A DNA stretch of 64,000 nt from Kitasatospora herbaricolor (GTDB lineage: Bacteria; Actinomycetota; Actinomycetes; Streptomycetales; Streptomycetaceae). The stretch lies in assembly GCF_030813695.1 (NCBI RefSeq), contig NZ_JAUSVA010000002.1, forward strand, positions 2,790,001 through 2,854,000, given 5' to 3'. The notes beneath the pieces were generated by a model that was not told the DNA's origin, did no database searches, and worked only from the letters and a program-made list of their open reading frames with translations. Positions 9,534 to 17,560 of this stretch are shown here, in pieces. Each line of letters starts with the position of its first letter. Position 1 is the first letter of the stretch. A program made the position numbers and the translations under genes.

Positions 9534-9685
9534 ACCGCCGAGTCTAGGACAGCGCCTGGACGCCCGCGTATGCCCGTGAGCCTCTCGGCCATGGCCCCCG
9601 CCGGCGGCGCCACGGTTGACTGACAGAGCGACAGAAACCGTCCGCACCCGGCCCCGGCCGCCGCCCCAGCCTCCAGGAGATCCCG

Positions 9686-10183
9686 ATGCCCGTGCTCAGA
9701 ACCGCCTCACTGCTCGCGGCGACCGTCACGATGGGGCTCACCGCCGGCCTCTTCTACGCCTACGCCTGCTCCGTGATGATCGCGCTGCGCGGGGTCGACG
9801 ACCGCGCCTTCGTCGACGTGATGCAGCGGATCAACACCTCGATACTCAACGGCTGGTTCGGGATCGGCTTCGGCGGCGCGATCCTGCTCACCGGGATCAC
9901 CGCGGCGCTGCACCGGCGCGGCTCCGCGCGGTCGGTGCTGCCCTGGATCGTGGCCGCGATCGTGCTGTACGGGGTGATGTTCGTGATCACCTCGGCCGTC
10001 AACGTGCCGCTCAACAACCAGCTCGCCGCCGCCGGCGCCCCGGACCGGATCGCCGACCTTGCCGGGCTGCGCGCGCACTTCGAGGACACCTGGGTGCGCT
10101 GGAACGTCGTCCGCGCGGTGACCTCGACCGGCGCCCTCGGCTGCCTGGCCTGGGCGCTGGTCCTGGAGGGGCGGATCCGCTGA
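9686..10183 (+). CDS. DUF1772 (anthrone oxygenase-like) membrane protein
   Basis: A 165-residue integral membrane protein with four hydrophobic helices. The family features FYAYACSVMIALR near the N-terminus and FVITSAVNVPLNNQLAA in the centre place it in DUF1772. Some members are anthrone oxygenases in aromatic polyketide pathways, but most have no known role. AGGAGAT lies seven bases before the ATG. No polyketide genes are nearby, so control by the divergent AraC regulator is the main clue to its biology. Confidence 0.82.
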   Translation: MPVLRTASLLAATVTMGLTAGLFYAYACSVMIALRGVDDRAFVDVMQRINTSILNGWFGIGFGGAILLTGITAALHRRGSARSVLPWIVAAIVLYGVMFVITSAVNVPLNNQLAAAGAPDRIADLAGLRAHFEDTWVRWNVVRAVTSTGALGCLAWALVLEGRIR

Positions 10184-10283
10184 ACCGCGGCGCCCGGCCG
10201 GCGACGCACGGTGACCGGGCGAGGGCGGCGGACGGACCGGCCCGCCGGCCACGGACGGGGGCCGGCGGGCCCGGGGCCCCGGG

Positions 10284-10517
10284 TCAGTCCTCCTTGGCGC
10301 CGGCGGCGGGTTCGTCGTGCCAGCGGGGGTCGTTGCGCCACTCCCGGTTGCGCTCGTCCGCGATCGCCAGCGCCTGGCCGGCCTCCTCCCGGGAGGCGTA
10401 CGGGCCGAGCCGGTCCTTGGCGGGGCACTCCGGGCCCTCCTCGACCTTGGCGTGCTTGATGCAGTAGAACCACTCGCCGGGCTTCCCGGTCGGCTTGCGG
10501 TTGAATCCCAGAGCCAT
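10284..10517 (-). CDS. Small conserved protein (SPOR-like pattern), unknown function
   Basis: A 77-residue soluble protein. The N-terminal half, [21 protein letters not shown], contains two Cys and a His. It is followed by [21 protein letters not shown], reminiscent of the short SPOR-like element common in small Streptomyces proteins. The ATG at 10517 has AGGAGAGG eight bases upstream; a longer in-frame start has none. It is divergent from methionine aminopeptidase. No function can be assigned. Confidence 0.65.
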   Translation of the reverse strand: MALGFNRKPTGKPGEWFYCIKHAKVEEGPECPAKDRLGPYASREEAGQALAIADERNREWRNDPRWHDEPAAGAKED

Positions 10518-10620
10518 CTCGGGCCTCTCCTGTCGGTCGGACGTCTGTTGCTCGGCCTCATGTCGATCATGCCCGGCGGCGCCCCGGCACAACCCGCCGG
10601 GGCGGCCGGGACCCGGCGGA

Positions 10621-10626
10621 TAGACT
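10621..10626 (+). promoter_or_regulatory. Putative -10 box for leaderless map transcript
   Basis: TAGACT ends seven bases before the ATG of the methionine aminopeptidase gene, and there is no room for a ribosome-binding site. Transcription would start at or next to the A of the ATG. No convincing -35 hexamer is seen. Confidence 0.5.
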
Positions 10627-10633
10627 CGCCGTC

Positions 10634-11479
10634 ATGGCTCTCGTACCCGGCATCCAGTCCCCCACCCGCAAGGTTCCGGCGCACATCGCCCGCCCCGAGT
10701 ACGTGGGCCGGCCCGCGCCCACCCCGTACACCGGGCCCGAGGTGCAGAGCGCCGAGACGATCGAGAAGATGCGGATCGCGAGCCGGATCGCCGCCCGGGC
10801 GATGGAGGAGGCCGCGAAGCTGATCGCGCCGGGGGTCACCACCGACGAGCTGGACGCCGTCGCGCACGAGTACATGTGCGACCACGACGCGTATCCGTCC
10901 GACCTCGGCTACCGCGGCTTCCCCAAGTCGATCTGCACCTCGGTCAACGAGGTGATCTGCCACGGGATCCCGGACTCGACCGTCCTCCAGGACGGCGACA
11001 TCGTCAACATCGACGCCACCGCGTACATCCACGGGGTGCACGGCGACCTCAACGCGACGTACCTCTGCGGTGACGTGGACGAGGAGTCGCGGCTGCTGGT
11101 CGAGCGCACCCGGGAGTCGCTGAACCGGGCGATCAAGGCCGTGAAGCCGGGCCGGCAGGTCAACGTGATCGGGCGGGTGATCGAGTCCTACGCCAAGCGC
11201 TTCGGCTACGGCGTGGTGCGGGACTTCACCGGGCACGGGATCAACACGTCGTTCCACTCCGGGCTGATCATCCCGCACTACGACAGCGAGCGGGCCACCG
11301 AGGTGATCAAGCCGGGGATGACCTTCACCATCGAGCCGATGCTCACCCTGGGCACCTACGACTACGAGATCTGGGAGGACGGCTGGACGGTCGTCACCAA
11401 GGACCGCAGGCGGACCGCCCAGTTCGAGCACACGCTGGTGGTGACGGCGGACGGCGCCGAGGTGCTCACCCTGCCGTGA
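10634..11479 (+). CDS. map: Methionine aminopeptidase, type I
   Basis: Removes the initiator methionine from nascent proteins in the cytosol. The 281-residue protein has a roughly 40-residue N-terminal extension before the catalytic pita-bread fold, as in MapB-like actinobacterial forms. All five metal ligands are visible: D127 (in NIDATAY), D138 (in HGDLN), H201 (GHGI), E234 (IEPM) and E265 (FEHT). H110 in VICHGIPD corresponds to the conserved substrate-binding histidine. Streptomycetes commonly carry more than one map gene, and this stand-alone copy is not in the ribosomal-protein/secY context. The start at 10634 is supported by the adjacent -10 box. Confidence 0.95.
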   Translation: MALVPGIQSPTRKVPAHIARPEYVGRPAPTPYTGPEVQSAETIEKMRIASRIAARAMEEAAKLIAPGVTTDELDAVAHEYMCDHDAYPSDLGYRGFPKSICTSVNEVICHGIPDSTVLQDGDIVNIDATAYIHGVHGDLNATYLCGDVDEESRLLVERTRESLNRAIKAVKPGRQVNVIGRVIESYAKRFGYGVVRDFTGHGINTSFHSGLIIPHYDSERATEVIKPGMTFTIEPMLTLGTYDYEIWEDGWTVVTKDRRRTAQFEHTLVVTADGAEVLTLP

Positions 11480-11581
11480 CGCGCCGGTCGTGACGCACCC
11501 GTCCTGACGCGCGCCCGGGCCCGCCGCCGTGACCTTCCCGGCCGGGCCCGGACCGCCGATCAGCCGCACAGCAGCACAGCC

Positions 11582-11610
11582 GGTCAGGCGGTCAGGCGGT
11601 TAGGCGGTCA
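11582..11610. repeat. Tandem 8-bp repeat (GGTCAGGC-like, ~3.6 copies)
   Basis: GGTCAGGC occurs twice, then GGTTAGGC, then GGTCA, head to tail. The last partial copy contains the stop codon of the primase/polymerase-domain gene. The repeat lies between two converging genes and looks like slippage-prone sequence. Confidence 0.7.
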
Positions 11611-12309
11611 ACCGATCAGCCACTGCTCCTCGGCCACCGCACCGACCTCGGTGCAGGCGTCGGTCAGCACGTCGAGGACCCGCAGCGGGTCCGGCAGCGG
11701 CTGCTCGGGGCCGCGCAGCCAGCGCACCTCGGAGCCGTCCGGCAGCGCGGCCGGCGGGAGCAGCGTGTACGAGCCGCGGCAGTGCCAGCGCAGCCCGGGG
11801 TGCTCGGACATGGTGTCGGGGGTGGAGTCCAGCGCGCTGGGCCACCACTCGTCCTCGTCGACCGGGGTGCCGCGGGTGGCGGTGAAGAACAGGTAGCGGT
11901 CCGATCCGACGGCGGCGACCGGGCCGTCGATGCCCAGCTCGGTGAGTCTGGCCAGGGCCAGCACGCCGGCCTCGGCGGGCACGTCCAGGACGTCGTGGGC
12001 GCGGCCGGTGGCGGTGATGAAGTTCGCCTGCGGGTCGCGCGAGAGCCAGCGGGCGAGCTGCTCGGGATCGGTGGTCGCCTGCGTCTGCCAGGCGAAGGAC
12101 ACCGGGTGCTGGGCCGGGGCCGGGCAGCCGACCCGGTCGCAGGAACATCGGTAGCCCGCCGGATGCGCGGCCGGTGCGAGCGGGAAGCCGGCGCGGACGG
12201 CGCCGAGCAGCTGATCCAGTCGGGCGGCGGGGCTGTCCTGCGCCACCGGGCGGACCCGCTGACGATCGCGCTTCTGCCACCAGGTAGTCCACCTGCTGCT
12301 GGCTTCCAT
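11608..12309 (-). CDS. Bifunctional primase/polymerase (prim-pol) domain protein
   Basis: A 233-residue protein matching the N-terminal prim-pol domain found in actinobacterial plasmid and chromosomal proteins. Features are an early GFPLAPAAHP, a CSCDRVGCPAPAQHP cysteine/histidine segment of zinc-ribbon type, and then SRDPQANFITATGRAHDVLDVP, which contains the acidic pair region of the domain. No helicase or replication-initiator domain follows, so it is a stand-alone domain. These occur frequently in Streptomyces chromosomes without a known role. The ATG at 12309 has GGAAGGGG upstream. The gene ends inside the tandem repeat next to map. Confidence 0.75.
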   Translation of the reverse strand: MEASSRWTTWWQKRDRQRVRPVAQDSPAARLDQLLGAVRAGFPLAPAAHPAGYRCSCDRVGCPAPAQHPVSFAWQTQATTDPEQLARWLSRDPQANFITATGRAHDVLDVPAEAGVLALARLTELGIDGPVAAVGSDRYLFFTATRGTPVDEDEWWPSALDSTPDTMSEHPGLRWHCRGSYTLLPPAALPDGSEVRWLRGPEQPLPDPLRVLDVLTDACTEVGAVAEEQWLIG

Positions 12310-12748
12310 CGGGCCCCTTCCGTACACCTGCCGTGCCTGGTGCGGCACAGCATCGGACGCAACTCATGCGAGGCAACACCGGACGGGCCCCGCTGCTTCC
12401 CGGGGGGCACGGTCTGCCGTCTCCGCCGCCCGGCCGGAGCCGGGGTCACCGGACGGCCGACGCTCGGGGTCACGGTACGGAGTACGAGAGTTGCGGCTCG
12501 GCGGACGGGCGCGCGGGCGCGCGCCTCACCCGGCCCGTACGGGCCCGCTGACCCGGGTGATGACCCGAGGGCGTACAGAGCAGGATAAGGGTGTGAGGGA
12601 CCTGTGGATGACCGGGGGCGGTGCATCCCCGGTCACACCACGACCGGTCACCGACCGCATCCACCCGCCCGGTCACAACCGGTCACGGCCGAGGGCCGCC
12701 GACCTACCCCCCACCGCGCCGGAGGCGCCGAGGTGAGAGGCTGGTGGG
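12310..12748. other. 439-bp intergenic region with GGTCAC repeats
   Basis: No convincing gene: the ORFs here have atypical composition and no ribosome-binding site. It should hold the promoters of the minus-strand prim-pol gene and the plus-strand gene at 12749. GGTCAC occurs at 12444 and 12468 and in the four CCGGTCAC copies annotated separately. Confidence 0.6.
12629..12686. repeat. Cluster of four CCGGTCAC octamers
   Basis: Identical octamers start at 12629, 12644, 12669 and 12679, in the same orientation. Two of the three intervals (25 and 10 bases) are multiples of 5. The position upstream of the gene at 12749 suggests a protein-binding array. This is inference only. Confidence 0.55.
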
Positions 12749-13021
12749 GTGAGAAGCGCGGACACCGAATTCATCGGCGGACCACTGGACGGCCGGATCC
12801 TGCCGATCCTGCTGGGGCCGTTCAACGGCGTGCCCAAGACCTACCGGGTGCCGGTGCCCGCCCACGGGGACGTACCGGCCGAGACGCTGGTCTACGTCCG
12901 CGCGAAGCAGCACCGGGGCGCCCGCTGGCACTGGCGCTACGAGTTCGACGGACCGGCGTCGGGCCACGCGCCCGACCCGTCCGCGGTCACACCCGAGCAG
13001 TCCGGGCACACGCCCGAGTGA
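12749..13021 (+). CDS. Small hypothetical protein
   Basis: A 90-residue soluble protein beginning MRSADTEFIGGPLDGRIL. The phrase F(I/V)GGPLDG is recurrent in small actinobacterial and phage hypothetical proteins. A strand-rich middle (YRVPVPAHGDVP, HWRYEFDG) is followed by a disordered tail. The start is GTG at 12749, with GAGAGG eleven bases upstream. No function is known. The tail HTPE is unusually His/Pro/Ser rich. Confidence 0.6.
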   Translation: MRSADTEFIGGPLDGRILPILLGPFNGVPKTYRVPVPAHGDVPAETLVYVRAKQHRGARWHWRYEFDGPASGHAPDPSAVTPEQSGHTPE

Positions 13022-13085
13022 CGGCGGCGCCGCGTCCGGAGGTGCGGACGGCCCTGGCGGCCGCCGCGGCGGCAGGAGGACGGAC

Positions 13086-13289
13086 ATGGCGCACGTCAAA
13101 CGGCACCGGAGAGCCGGCGGCAGTGCTCACGGCGGCGTCCGGCGGGGCCGGCAGGCGGTCTTCCTGGCGGCCGGGCTGCTGGTGCTGATCAGCCTCTACA
13201 GCGTGACGATCGGCTCCAACGGCTGGCTGTGGTTCGGCTGGGCGGTGCTGCTGACGGTCTGCGCGGCCCTGTTCGCCGTTCGCGACTAG
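13086..13289 (+). CDS. Small membrane protein, two helices
   Basis: A 67-residue protein with a basic N-terminus (MAHVKRHRRAGG) and two hydrophobic helices (about residues 24-40 and 46-64), separated by GSNGWLW. AGGAGG lies about seven bases before the ATG, a near-perfect ribosome-binding site that supports translation. No recognised function. Confidence 0.65.
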   Translation: MAHVKRHRRAGGSAHGGVRRGRQAVFLAAGLLVLISLYSVTIGSNGWLWFGWAVLLTVCAALFAVRD

Positions 13290-13298
13290 GGCGCCCGT

Positions 13299-13323
13299 CC
13301 GGGCCGCGTCCGACGCGGCCCGG
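13299..13323. terminator. Bidirectional hairpin between convergent genes
   Basis: A 10-bp perfect GC stem (13299-13308 with 13314-13323) and a 5-base loop. It lies between the small membrane protein gene (+) and the PadR gene (-), and there is no T-run. Confidence 0.5.
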
Positions 13324-13374
13324 GGCCGCGCGCCAGGTCGGCGGCACCGCCCGACCGCTCTCCCCCCTCGTCGG

Positions 13375-14070
13375 TCAGTCATCCTCGGCGAGGATCAGGT
13401 AGAGCTTCTTCCGTGCCTCGGTGAGAACGGCGAGCCCCTTGGCGCGCTGCGCCTCGTTGCCCGTGGCCATCACCTGCCGGATCGCCGCGTCCACCGCGCC
13501 GAGCGCCTGGCCGACCTCCTGGACGGCCTCCCAGTCGACCTCGCGGCCGGCCTCCGCCCACGGCTCGTCGGCGCCGGCCTCGGCCTCGGCCCGGCCCGCC
13601 TCGGTGAGCTGGACCAGCCGCTTCCCGGAGATCTCCTGGGCCGTGATCAGCCCCTCCTCCTCCAGCAGCTGGAGGGTCGGGTAGATCGATCCCGGGCTCG
13701 GCCGCCAGGCCCCGCCGGTGCGCTCGCCGATCTCGGCGATCATCTCGTAGCCGTGCATCGGCCGCTCCTTGAGCAGCGCCAGCAGCGAGGCGCGGACATC
13801 ACCGCGCCTGGCCCGCCCGCCACGGCGGCCACGCGGCCCGCCGTGCCCGCGGCCATGACCGCCGAACCCGTGCCCGAACGGCCCGCCGGGCGGCCGGCCG
13901 GGGAACCCCGGCCCACCCGGCCCGCCACCGAACGGCGGCCCGAACGGCCCGAAGGCCCGCCGCCCCTCGAATCCCTCGCCGGGGATCTCCCCGAACTCCG
14001 GGCCACGGCCGCGACGACGTCCGCCGCGCCCGCCTCCCTCTTGCTCCCCGTACCGGTTCCCTGGGCGCAT
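13375..14070 (-). CDS. PadR family transcriptional regulator with Gly/Arg-rich N-terminal extension
   Basis: A 231-residue regulator. The winged-helix domain lies in the second half: ASLLALLKERPMHGYEMIAEI, GAWRPSPGSIYPTLQLLEEEGLI and GKRLVQLTEAGR are the canonical PadR signatures. A helical dimerisation tail follows. About 100 residues before it are extremely rich in Gly, Arg, Pro and Phe (for example FGPPFGGGPGGPGFPG) and must be disordered; similar extensions occur in other streptomycete PadR proteins. The ATG at 14070 is the last start before the AT-richer promoter. Family members repress nearby transport or stress genes in response to phenolics or drugs. No obvious target adjoins it besides the divergent reductase gene. 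Confidence 0.87.
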   Translation of the reverse strand: MRPGNRYGEQEGGGRGGRRRGRGPEFGEIPGEGFEGRRAFGPFGPPFGGGPGGPGFPGRPPGGPFGHGFGGHGRGHGGPRGRRGGRARRGDVRASLLALLKERPMHGYEMIAEIGERTGGAWRPSPGSIYPTLQLLEEEGLITAQEISGKRLVQLTEAGRAEAEAGADEPWAEAGREVDWEAVQEVGQALGAVDAAIRQVMATGNEAQRAKGLAVLTEARKKLYLILAEDD

Positions 14071-14098
14071 GACGCCCACCACCTCTCGTTGCGGACAG

Positions 14099-14136
14099 TC
14101 TCGAAGTAACTGTCTCGATAACTCGACGATATATCG
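14099..14136 (-). promoter_or_regulatory. Candidate PadR promoter/operator
   Basis: An unusually AT-rich patch for this genome. It contains two TCTCGA direct repeats (14099-14104 and 14113-14118) and the palindrome CGATATATCG (14127-14136), 30-65 bases upstream of the PadR start. Autoregulation is typical of the family; the operator assignment is inference. Confidence 0.45.
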
Positions 14137-14374
14137 GTGACTGTCGCTCGTCAACGGATTCCGACTGTCGGCCACTGTCCTGCGACAGGTGACCCGGACC
14201 GGTTGCCAGCACAGTTGGACCGGGGCGTTCGTCACGGCGGCGTCGGCCCGCCGCAGGTCGGGCCCGGGACGGTGGCCCGCCAGGGGTCGGGCCGAGGTGG
14301 ACCCCGAGGGCCGGCGGGAAGAGCGCCGGTTCAGGACGCGCCGATCCGGGACACCGCGAGCGGAGGAGAGCCCC

Positions 14375-14965
14375 GTGGGCAAGGTGGTCATGTACGGCTC
14401 GGTGTCGGTGGACGGCTTCGTCGCGGACGAGAACGACCGGCCCGGCCCGCTGTTCGACTGGCTGACCAGCGGTGACGTCCCGCTGGACGCGAGCGGTGAG
14501 CTGAAGGCGTCGCAGACGTCCTACGACTGCACCCGGCCCTACCGGGACGGGATCGCAGTCACGGTCGTCGGCCGCCACGTCTTCGACCCGACGGACGGCT
14601 GGGACGGGAAGCCGCCGGGCGGGATCGATCACGTCGTCGTCGTGACGCACCGGCCCGGGCCCGAGGGGTGGAACCCGGAGGCGCCGTTCCACTTCGTCGA
14701 CGGCGTCGCGGCGGCCATGGCCGGGGCGCAGGAACTTGCGGGTGACCGCACGGTCGAGGTCGCCGCCGGCGACGTCGGCGGCCAGGTGCCGGCCGCGGGC
14801 CTGCTCGACGAGGTGCGCATGGACGTCGTACCCGTCGTGTTCGGCTCCGGCAAGCGCTACTTCGGGTCGGTCCACGCGCAGCACCTGCTGGAGGATCCCG
14901 ACGTGGCGATCCAGGGCGACCGGGTACTTCACCTGCGCCATCGGGTGCGCCGCCGGCCCGTCTGA
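14375..14965 (+). CDS. RibD C-terminal/dihydrofolate reductase family protein
   Basis: A 196-residue protein of the RibD_C/DHFR-like superfamily, NADPH-dependent reductases that mostly have unknown substrates. It shows GKVVMYGSVSVDGFVADEND at the N-terminus (the family's M-S-xDG start), TVVGRHVFD in the centre, AAGDVGGQVPAAGLLDEV as the dinucleotide-binding turn, and DVVPVVFGSGKRYFG near the C-terminus. The GTG at 14375 is selected because GGAGGAG lies 8-13 bases upstream; an earlier in-frame start at 14189 would add non-family sequence. A strong palindromic terminator follows. Confidence 0.85.
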   Translation: MGKVVMYGSVSVDGFVADENDRPGPLFDWLTSGDVPLDASGELKASQTSYDCTRPYRDGIAVTVVGRHVFDPTDGWDGKPPGGIDHVVVVTHRPGPEGWNPEAPFHFVDGVAAAMAGAQELAGDRTVEVAAGDVGGQVPAAGLLDEVRMDVVPVVFGSGKRYFGSVHAQHLLEDPDVAIQGDRVLHLRHRVRRRPV

Positions 14966-14982
14966 GCGGGTGGGCGAAGAAG

Positions 14983-15006
14983 TCCCCATGGGAATCCCCA
15001 TGGGAA
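14983..15006. repeat. Tandem 12-bp direct repeat carrying palindromic CCCATGGG
   Basis: TCCCCATGGGAA occurs twice, back to back, each unit containing the 8-bp palindrome CCCATGGG. It lies 18 bases after the reductase stop and just before a terminator hairpin. Confidence 0.7.
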
Positions 15007-15013
15007 GGGGACG

Positions 15014-15049
15014 GCGCCCGCCGGGGCCCGGCCGGGCCCCGGCGGGCGC
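15014..15049 (+). terminator. 36-bp perfect palindrome, probable terminator
   Basis: Two 18-base arms (15014-15031 and 15032-15049) are perfectly complementary and entirely G+C. It lies 48 bases after the reductase gene. Confidence 0.65.
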
Positions 15050-15173
15050 GATCCGGGCACGCGCCCCCGAGGCCCCGGGCGGGGCCCGCGCTCCGGTCGC
15101 GCGCGGGCGCGGGAGGCATGCCGGCGTTCACCACCAAGCCCCCTGACGGATCATCGGCAGAATGCGCGAAGGC

Positions 15174-15203
15174 CTGTCACTCGCGTCGGGGCCGGGCTAG
15201 CGT
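15174..15203 (+). promoter_or_regulatory. Putative promoter giving a leaderless transcript
   Basis: CTGTCA (15174-15179) and TAGCGT (15198-15203) are separated by 18 bases. The expected transcription start falls at the ATG at 15211. Confidence 0.45.
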
Positions 15204-15210
15204 CACAGAG

Positions 15211-16515
15211 ATGTTGAAGTTCAGCGGGCAGCCCGCGGTGCCGAACAACGTCCAGACCTCGCTGCAGTCACTGGTGGACAACGCCGGCCTCCTGAGCCCG
15301 CAGCTCAGGGACCTCCTCTCGTTCGTCCGGACCCACGAGTCGGTGCACCTCTTCGTCCAGGTGCTCGACTCCGGGACCGGCGCCCACGGAAACACCGGCA
15401 CCTACGTCAGCCTCCCCGAGGCCCCGACCGGGACCCTGGTCGAGGAGGCCTTCCTGAGCGGGCCGGCCCTGCTCCTCGGACGGCACGAAGCGTTCGTCAA
15501 GGTCACCGTCGAGGCCGGACCGGGTTCGTCCCCGGCGGAGGCGGCGACCACGCTGCTGCACGAGCTGGAGCTGCACGCGGCACCGGCCGTCCTGCTGCTC
15601 CAGCGCCTGGCCCTGACGGCGGAGGGCGACGACGCCCGGCTCGGGCTGGTGCTCGACCGGCTGCGCCGGACGGACGAGCACACCGACCTGGACCGCCAGG
15701 AGCAGTACGTCCGGTCGGCGGCGCGCATCCGCGCGGCCGCCCAGGACAGCGCCACGGCCGGCTGGGCCGCCGCGCTCCTGAACCGGGTCGGCCAGGACGC
15801 CACCGAGCAGTTCGCGGCCTACGAGGCCAAGAGCCCGGACAAGGACGAGGCCTCACCCGCCCGGGTCCAGTGGCTCATCGCGCTGATCGCCGGCGTCGGC
15901 CGGGCCGGCCCCGACGCGGTGGCCGACCGGCCGAGGCCCGGCCCCCGGAAGGCCCGCGCCCGCGCCGCCGCGGTCTCCGGCCTCGACCCGGCGGGGCTGC
16001 TCGCCCGGCGGCTGACCGAGCGCGTCGGCATGCTGGACGCCGTCGACGAGGCGCGGGCGGTGTTCGGCCTGCCGGTCGGGACGGTGCTGGACCTGTACTG
16101 CCGGCAGCTGGTTCCCGCGCTGCTCGCGCAGGCGCCCGGCCACGGACTGGACGACGTGGTGCAGCAGGTGGTCTTCCTGAAGTACCACGGAGTGCCGGAC
16201 CTGGTCGCCCTGGACGCCGTGGACGCCGCGGGCACCGCCTCACCGCCGGCGGTGGCGGTCGCCGGCTCCTGGCCACCGGCCGGCCTGCCGGTGTTCTGGC
16301 TCAGCAACCGCGAACGCGGCTCGTGGACCCAGCTCACCGGCCTGCCCGAGGCGCTGCAGCGGGCCAGGGGCATCGAGCACGGGAGCCTGCTCTACCTCGA
16401 CGGCCAGATGTACAAGGCCGCGGTGCGTGACACCAAGCCCGACCGGGACCTGCAGACGACGCGGTTCTTCCCGCACACCGCGACCGGCGCCTTCGTGGCC
16501 CTGGTCAAGCAGTGA
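15211..16515 (+). CDS. Hypothetical protein with an HExxxH sequence
   Basis: A 434-residue, apparently soluble protein that I do not recognise. The N-terminal 130 residues contain VRTHESVHLFVQVLD and TTLLHELELHAAPAVLLLQRLA. HELELH has the spacing HExxxH seen in dipeptidyl peptidase III, rather than the common HExxH, so zinc binding is possible but unproven. The middle is helical and charged, with a possibly disordered, Arg/Pro/Ala-rich linker (RPRPGPRKARARAAAV). The C-terminal part, GLPVFWLSNRERGSWTQLTGLP onward, is strand-rich. The ATG at 15211 is chosen over an upstream ATG because of the promoter immediately before it. Neighbours give no functional hint. Confidence 0.7.
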   Translation: MLKFSGQPAVPNNVQTSLQSLVDNAGLLSPQLRDLLSFVRTHESVHLFVQVLDSGTGAHGNTGTYVSLPEAPTGTLVEEAFLSGPALLLGRHEAFVKVTVEAGPGSSPAEAATTLLHELELHAAPAVLLLQRLALTAEGDDARLGLVLDRLRRTDEHTDLDRQEQYVRSAARIRAAAQDSATAGWAAALLNRVGQDATEQFAAYEAKSPDKDEASPARVQWLIALIAGVGRAGPDAVADRPRPGPRKARARAAAVSGLDPAGLLARRLTERVGMLDAVDEARAVFGLPVGTVLDLYCRQLVPALLAQAPGHGLDDVVQQVVFLKYHGVPDLVALDAVDAAGTASPPAVAVAGSWPPAGLPVFWLSNRERGSWTQLTGLPEALQRARGIEHGSLLYLDGQMYKAAVRDTKPDRDLQTTRFFPHTATGAFVALVKQ

Positions 16516-16629
16516 GCGGACGGCCGGGGCCGGTCCCGCGCCGACCCCGGCCCGCCCGCGCCGGCCGGCCGTACGCCACACCAGGCGAGGGGCGGGACAG
16601 CCGGGCGCCCAGCCGCTACGGTGGCCGCC

Positions 16630-17028
16630 ATGGCCGGTGAAATGGATCTCGCGAAGCTGCTCGGCGGAATGCGTCCCCAGCTCAACCCGGGGCGCTACGT
16701 GTACTGCACCCTGCCCGCCAAGGTGCCGCCCGGCATGCGACCGGTGGTCACGGTGGCGGAGCCCGAGGGCGTGACCGTGGTGGTCAGCCAGCAGGAGGCG
16801 GACGACCTGGGGCTCCGCTACGAGTACGTGGCCGCCTGGATCACGCTGCAGATCCACTCGGCGCTGGCCGCCGTGGGGCTGACCGCCGCCGTGGCCGGAC
16901 GGCTCGCCGAGGCCGGGATCAGCTGCAACGTGGTCGCGGGCTTCCACCACGACCACCTGTTCGTCGCCGCCGACGACGCCGAGGCCGCCGTACGGGCCCT
17001 GGAGGAGCTGGCGGCGAGCCAGGCCTGA
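16630..17028 (+). CDS. ACT domain-containing protein
   Basis: A 132-residue protein built from two ACT-like halves (ACT_3 / ACT_7 type, the DUF2241 group). The first half includes LNPGRYVYCTLPAKVPPGMRP and VVVSQQEADDLGL. The second carries SALAAVGLTAAVAGRLAEAGISCNVVAGFHHDHLFV, the recognisable ACT sheet-helix unit with the FHHDHLFV signature. ACT domains bind amino acids or related ligands; no enzyme domain is attached. The ATG at 16630 is supported by TACGGT (16617-16622) seven bases upstream, implying a leaderless message. Confidence 0.85.
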   Translation: MAGEMDLAKLLGGMRPQLNPGRYVYCTLPAKVPPGMRPVVTVAEPEGVTVVVSQQEADDLGLRYEYVAAWITLQIHSALAAVGLTAAVAGRLAEAGISCNVVAGFHHDHLFVAADDAEAAVRALEELAASQA

Positions 17029-17198
17029 GCGCCCCGGGCCCCACCCCTCGTCCGATCCCCGGCCCCTCGCCCCCGTCGCCCGGCCCCGTCCCCCGGACGG
17101 CCGAACGCCGATGGCCGGGCCCGGGAGGCGCCCCGACACTGGGACTCGCTGAGCGCCGTCCCGGCCGGTCAGCGCCGACAGGAAGGGAGACGGACCCC

Positions 17199-17456
17199 AT
17201 GGCGGTCTGCGACGTCTGCAGGAACGACTACTGGCTGGCCTTCGAGGTGAAGACGATCACCGGCGACACCTACACCTTCGACAGCTTCGAGTGCGCGATG
17301 GAGAAGCTCGCGCCGCGCTGCGAGCAGTGCCAGGTGCGGATCGTCGGCCACGGCGTGGAGGTCTCCGGGCGCTTCTTCTGTTGCGCCAACTGCGCCCGGG
17401 TCAACGGCGGCCTGGGTGAACAGATCCGCGACGCCGTGGGCGCCCACCCCTCCTGA
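17199..17456 (+). CDS. Small Cys-rich zinc-ribbon protein
   Basis: An 85-residue protein with three Cys pairs: CDVC at the N-terminus, CEQC in the centre and CCANC near the C-terminus, plus one Cys in FECAME. These predict one or two structural zinc sites of rubredoxin-knuckle type. AGGAAGGGAG precedes the ATG. It is widespread as a hypothetical protein in streptomycetes and resembles the prokaryotic metallothionein/zinc-ribbon group; a metal-buffering or nucleic-acid-binding role is only a guess. Confidence 0.72.
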   Translation: MAVCDVCRNDYWLAFEVKTITGDTYTFDSFECAMEKLAPRCEQCQVRIVGHGVEVSGRFFCCANCARVNGGLGEQIRDAVGAHPS

Positions 17457-17475
17457 ACCGCCGCGCGTGACCCGG

Positions 17476-17514
17476 AAGGCGGCCCCCGTCCAGAACGAGG
17501 ACGGGGGCCGCCTT
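17476..17514. terminator. Bidirectional terminator hairpin
   Basis: A perfect 16-bp stem (17476-17491 with 17499-17514) and a 7-base AGAACGA loop. It lies between the zinc-ribbon gene (+) and the lipoprotein gene (-). Confidence 0.8.
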
Positions 17515-17560
17515 CGGCCTGCGAGGTGCCGGGTGCCGTGCGCCCCGAGGGCCGGCCGGC

